Positions 61,150-64,000 of a DNA stretch of 64,000 bases are shown in pieces. Position numbers and translations under genes: made by a program. The notes below the pieces were generated by a model. The model was not told the origin of the DNA and searched no databases. It saw nothing but the letters and a program-made list of their open reading frames with translations. The first letter of the stretch is position 1. Each line of letters opens with the position of its first letter. The stretch comes from Eucommia ulmoides (taxonomy: Eukaryota; Streptophyta; Magnoliopsida; Garryales; Eucommiaceae): contig CM028329.1 of NCBI GenBank assembly GCA_016647705.1, positions 55,941,231-56,005,230 on the forward strand. The letters are read 5' to 3'.

Positions 61150-61975
61150 TAGGGGTGTGCAATGGATTAGGTCAACCTGCCCAAACTGCAAAACCCGCAC
61201 TGGAAAAAGGGCCCATCATTTACCCACACATTGCTTGGGTGTTAAAAGTTGACCGGACATAGATGGGTCGGTTGCAGGTCTTACCATTGTCATATGGGTT
61301 CAACCTGTCCGGTTGATATTTGTTCCAAATGACGACGTTTCACGTTGTTATAAATATTACCTTAAGCTTTCTAAGGTATTGTCTGTTTCATTCTCAACAG
61401 CCACCACCGATCCATGGCCAACGATTCTCTCTCTCTCAAGCTACCTAGTTTTTTTTTTTTTTGTCTGCTTCATTCTCAGGCCCTCAACGATTCCCTCTCT
61501 CTCTCAACCTAGTGTTTGCCTCTGATTCTGAATGCAATCTATTTGCTCTCCAAACCCTAGGGTTTCTTCGTCTCATTATCATTCATGTACGCCGTTCTCT
61601 CAAGGTTAGGGTTTCATTGCATCACGCGGGGAAGAACTCCATCACGCCGCTGCCGGTAAGCTTTAAGCTGTCTATTTACTATTATTGTAATGAATTTTGT
61701 TGTTGATTTGCGGATTTGAAATGCATCCAATTCACTGTTCTTGTATTCTCTCGTTGTTGATTTTCCGATTTCATTGTTGATTTGTTCTTTGGTTTGCTCT
61801 TGACCAAGGAGCACATTTTGATTCTGGTCAAGCTGAAAGTCTGTCCGACCAAACAGATGTACTTTTTGTCAAAAAATCGATACTGTTGAACGGCCGGTGG
61901 GGGCTATGGTCTTCAACCTGAGCCCTCTCGGTTAGGCCAACAGGTTACACCTAACCCGCCCACCGCACACCCCCA
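61150..61975. mobile_element. hAT-like element with captured first-exon-like sequence
   Basis: The left end TAGGGGTGTGCAATGGATTA and the right end ACCTAACCCGCCCACCGCAC followed by ACCCCCA are imperfect inverted repeats. No convincing 8-bp duplication remains. Inside is a segment that looks like a plant gene 5' end: CT-rich leader, an 'aaaccctagggtttc' telo-box-like site (61552), then ATG at 61585 with 23 codons plus two bases before a donor (GTAAGC at 61656). Confidence 0.5.
61585..61655 (+). pseudogene. Captured exon fragment, transit-peptide-like
   Basis: Translation begins MYAVLSRLGFHCITRGRTPS and ends in RRC with part of a further codon at the donor. It is Arg- and Ser-rich with no acidic residue, as in mitochondrial presequences. 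I cannot name the donor gene. It lies inside the hAT-like element, so it is probably a captured piece and not an active exon. Confidence 0.35.
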
Positions 61976-62668
61976 GTGAATTTGTAGTTTTAAATTGGAC
62001 GCATGCAAATTTATAGTTTTTTAATTGTCTTGGTACTTTTGTTTTTTGCTATTTGTTTTAGGAAATCTTGTTGAGAGGTCCCAAGTTTTCAAAAATCATT
62101 TTTTAGGTCCCATATCATGTGTTAAAAAATCACTGTTACAGGACCCCGCAGAGTGATGATTTTAAGGAATGGGACCTTTCATCAAATTTCCTTTTTTTTT
62201 TTTTTTAAGGTTATTTTGCTTGTTTGTTAAGTTACGATAGTTGAGGATTTGAGAAAATCACTTTTAACCCAGTTTGGGCTAGGTGTCTAATTGGCCTCTA
62301 TGGTTTGTAAAACAACACATTTAACCTTAAAGTTTGAGTTGGTTGTCAATTTAGTCCAATTGTTAATTGTATTTTTTAAAAAATGGATGAAAATGTTTTG
62401 CACGAAACACGAATTTTATGGGTAATTTTGCCACTTCCGGGGCAATTGATCTCATAGGGACAATTAGTTTTTGCCTTTTTTTTTTTTTTTTTTTAAATTA
62501 TCATTATTGTGAATACTTCCCTCAGCTTTCAACGGGGCTATGCCTTGGATTTTTTTCATGGTTCCGATATCTCTCTGTCTGGTGTGCGTGAAAATTGGAT
62601 ATATTAGTCAATTAGGATTTGGATTTCCGCCTCCGCCTCTTTGAAAAATTCAATGTTGCAAAATATTA

Positions 62669-63522
62669 GGTGGCATTTGGGTAAAAGATTTGATAAATCT
62701 AAGAGATTTGTCAAATGATGGAATTTTGAAATCCCATAATTTAGCAAATTCATTGTTTGGATATGTAATATTTGTAAATAGAATTTGTAACAAAATGAAA
62801 CGAAAATAAAAATAAAGAAACAAAAAATCATTGTTTCTGTTCTGTTCCAAGATTCTCTGACGGAGTTGGTGCCCCACTGATGGATTAGAGTTTTCGATTT
62901 CGAGCGTGGGTTCGTCTCCAACGGATTTGGTTCCCCAACGATGGATTTAAGGTTTTCGATTTCTTCTCCAAAAGTTGCGAATTAGAATTTCAGCTCCGAA
63001 TTAGGGTTTTGTTGCTTGAAGTCGAGACGAAGAAGATGACGATGACGAAGTAGAACCTGCAACAGCGACGAACCTGCAGCAACAATGGACGAAGGACGGA
63101 TGATCGACGACGATGGACGAACTTGCAGCGACGATCGATGAAGTGGAACCTGCAACAGTGACGAGCCTGCAGCAACGATGGGCGAACCTGCAACGATAAT
63201 CGACGATGCTGGATGAACCTGCAGCGACGATCGACGAAGGATGGACGAAGGACGAATGATCGAAGATCTAAGAAGAAGGAGACGACGAACAGAACAGACG
63301 ACGAACAGCTTCAATGAAGAACGACGAATAAGAATGAACGATAGAACAGCCGAAGAGGAAGAAAGGGATTTGTGAAATTCAGCCTATTTTATAAGGATTT
63401 CCAAATCCTTCATTTGAGGCTTCATGTGATTTTACAAATTCACCTCATCAATATCCAAACAAAGCATTTGCTAAAAAGGGATTTTGAAATTCTTCCTACA
63501 AATACCTTACCCAAACACAACC
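62669..63522. mobile_element. Tourist/Harbinger-like element with long inverted ends
   Basis: The left end GGTGGCATTTGGGTAAAAG and the right end TACCCAAACACAACC are inverted. They continue inward with matched pieces ('tttagcaaattcattgtttg' against 'caaacaaagcatttgctaaa'), so the inverted ends are over 100 bp long. TTA and TAA flank it. The middle (63050-63260) is an irregular repeat of 'aacctgcagcgacgatcgac'-type units. There is no transposase. Confidence 0.7.
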
Positions 63523-63525
63523 TAA

Positions 63526-63806
63526 TTTTCTTTTCTTCATATAGTTCCACTCCTTTGCAGCGCCTGTAGCATCCGTCGTTGGTCTGTAACTTTGTTGGTG
63601 ACATCTTAGTCTTAAGCTCTATAGCATCTAGCCATTTCCGTTCAGAGTTTAACATACTAGTCAATAATTGGGTCAAATATTATGTTTTTCAAATGACGAG
63701 GATCAATTAGACACCTACTCCAAATTTTAAGGCTTAAAAGTGCCATTTTTCCTGAGGGTTTTAGCATGTAGTCTTGACTTCCACACTACTTTTTTTTTTC
63801 CAACAG
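63526..63806. other. Remainder of the probable 3' UTR intron
   Basis: No feature besides a pyrimidine tract before the proposed acceptor. Confidence 0.4.
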
Positions 63807-64000
63807 AGAGGCTGCAGATCTATGAAGAGCACTTGGGGTGGGGGTTGCTCTGTTTCAACACGTCGTATCCAACCAGACATTTTTCTTGTATTATCTTATA
63901 GTAGTACTTAATTTTAAGGTTGTAAAGACTGCTTTGATTCTTGTGTTTTGAAGTTTGGCCACTAAGTGCCAGATCTTTTTCTAATCTTATTTTTCTCACT

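Larger units (their letters stand above)
60534..63990 (+). other. TOPP 3' UTR with probable intron 60557-63806
   Basis: After the stop, ATGCAG|GTAAGG at 60556/60557 is a strong donor. A pyrimidine tract with CAACAG ends at 63806, followed by a non-repetitive stretch ('agaggctgcagatctatgaa') that looks like a terminal 3' UTR exon. The ~3.25-kb intron would hold the hAT-like element and the MITE described below. This needs transcript evidence. An alternative is that the transcript ends before 61000. Confidence 0.5.

Noticed and set aside
62982-63314. 110-codon minus-strand ORF rich in SSI/RPS
   Set aside because: It is a translation of the internal repeat of a MITE; no recognisable protein.

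Overview
This is nuclear DNA of a flowering plant, probably a eudicot. The evidence is AT-rich sequence, GT-AG introns, two recognisable plant housekeeping genes, and plant-type transposons: chromovirus-like Ty3/gypsy LTRs, L1 and RTE LINEs, Tourist and hAT MITEs, and a Pack-MULE. The species cannot be named from sequence alone. Only two clearly functional host genes are visible in 64 kb. Nearly everything between them is nested, decayed retroelement.

Layout. (1) 1-6.9 kb: an RTE tail, three Tourist-type MITEs and the RABA2-class Rab GTPase gene (two coding exons, 216 aa, probable 5' UTR intron). (2) 6.9-17.1 kb: non-coding retroelement debris. It includes a minus-strand Copia-like LTR edge, a 2.96-kb solo gypsy LTR (8071-11028), a ~190-bp tandem array and minus-strand LTR fragments. 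(3) 17.1-22.35 kb: a complete non-autonomous LTR element (LARD type) with two 797-bp LTRs, TSD GATAC and two internal tandem arrays. (4) 22.45-24.19 kb: a Pack-MULE with 9-bp TSDs carrying a broken copy of a nepenthesin/CND41-type aspartyl protease. (5) 24.6-26.0 kb: a 1.4-kb minus-strand gypsy LTR next to a primer-binding site, interrupting a decayed L1 ORF1 (to 26.77 kb). (6) 27.0-30.8 kb: two RTE LINEs tail to tail, one split by a 581-bp hAT MITE. (7) 30.8-37.3 kb: two unrecognised plus-strand ORFs and a minus-strand plant-mobile-domain / Ulp1 (C48) protease gene with stops and a frameshift. (8) 37.3-50.9 kb: a Ty3/gypsy (Tekay/Del-like chromovirus) element with a dead gag-pol. Its 3' LTR was invaded by a solo LTR, which was itself invaded by another solo LTR. 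(9) 50.9-55.0 kb: a dead L1 ORF2 with RNase H domain. (10) 55.5-64 kb: a TOPP-type PP1 catalytic subunit gene (three coding exons, 311 aa), with repeat-loaded introns and a probable 3' UTR intron running to about 63.8 kb.

The two host genes have unrelated jobs: RABA2 acts in TGN-to-plasma-membrane and cell-plate traffic, and TOPP is a Ser/Thr phosphatase. Nothing suggests that they form a pathway together. The most unusual signal is inside the gypsy LTRs. Seven LTR copies or fragments share a GATCGT-N9-ACGATC-type stem, and it is preceded by family-specific arrays of very short hairpins whose stems change in a compensatory way. Other points of interest are a near-perfect 67-bp inverted repeat with a 2-nt loop at 45.55-45.69 kb, the Pack-MULE gene capture, and a captured first-exon-like segment inside a hAT-like element in the TOPP 3' UTR intron.
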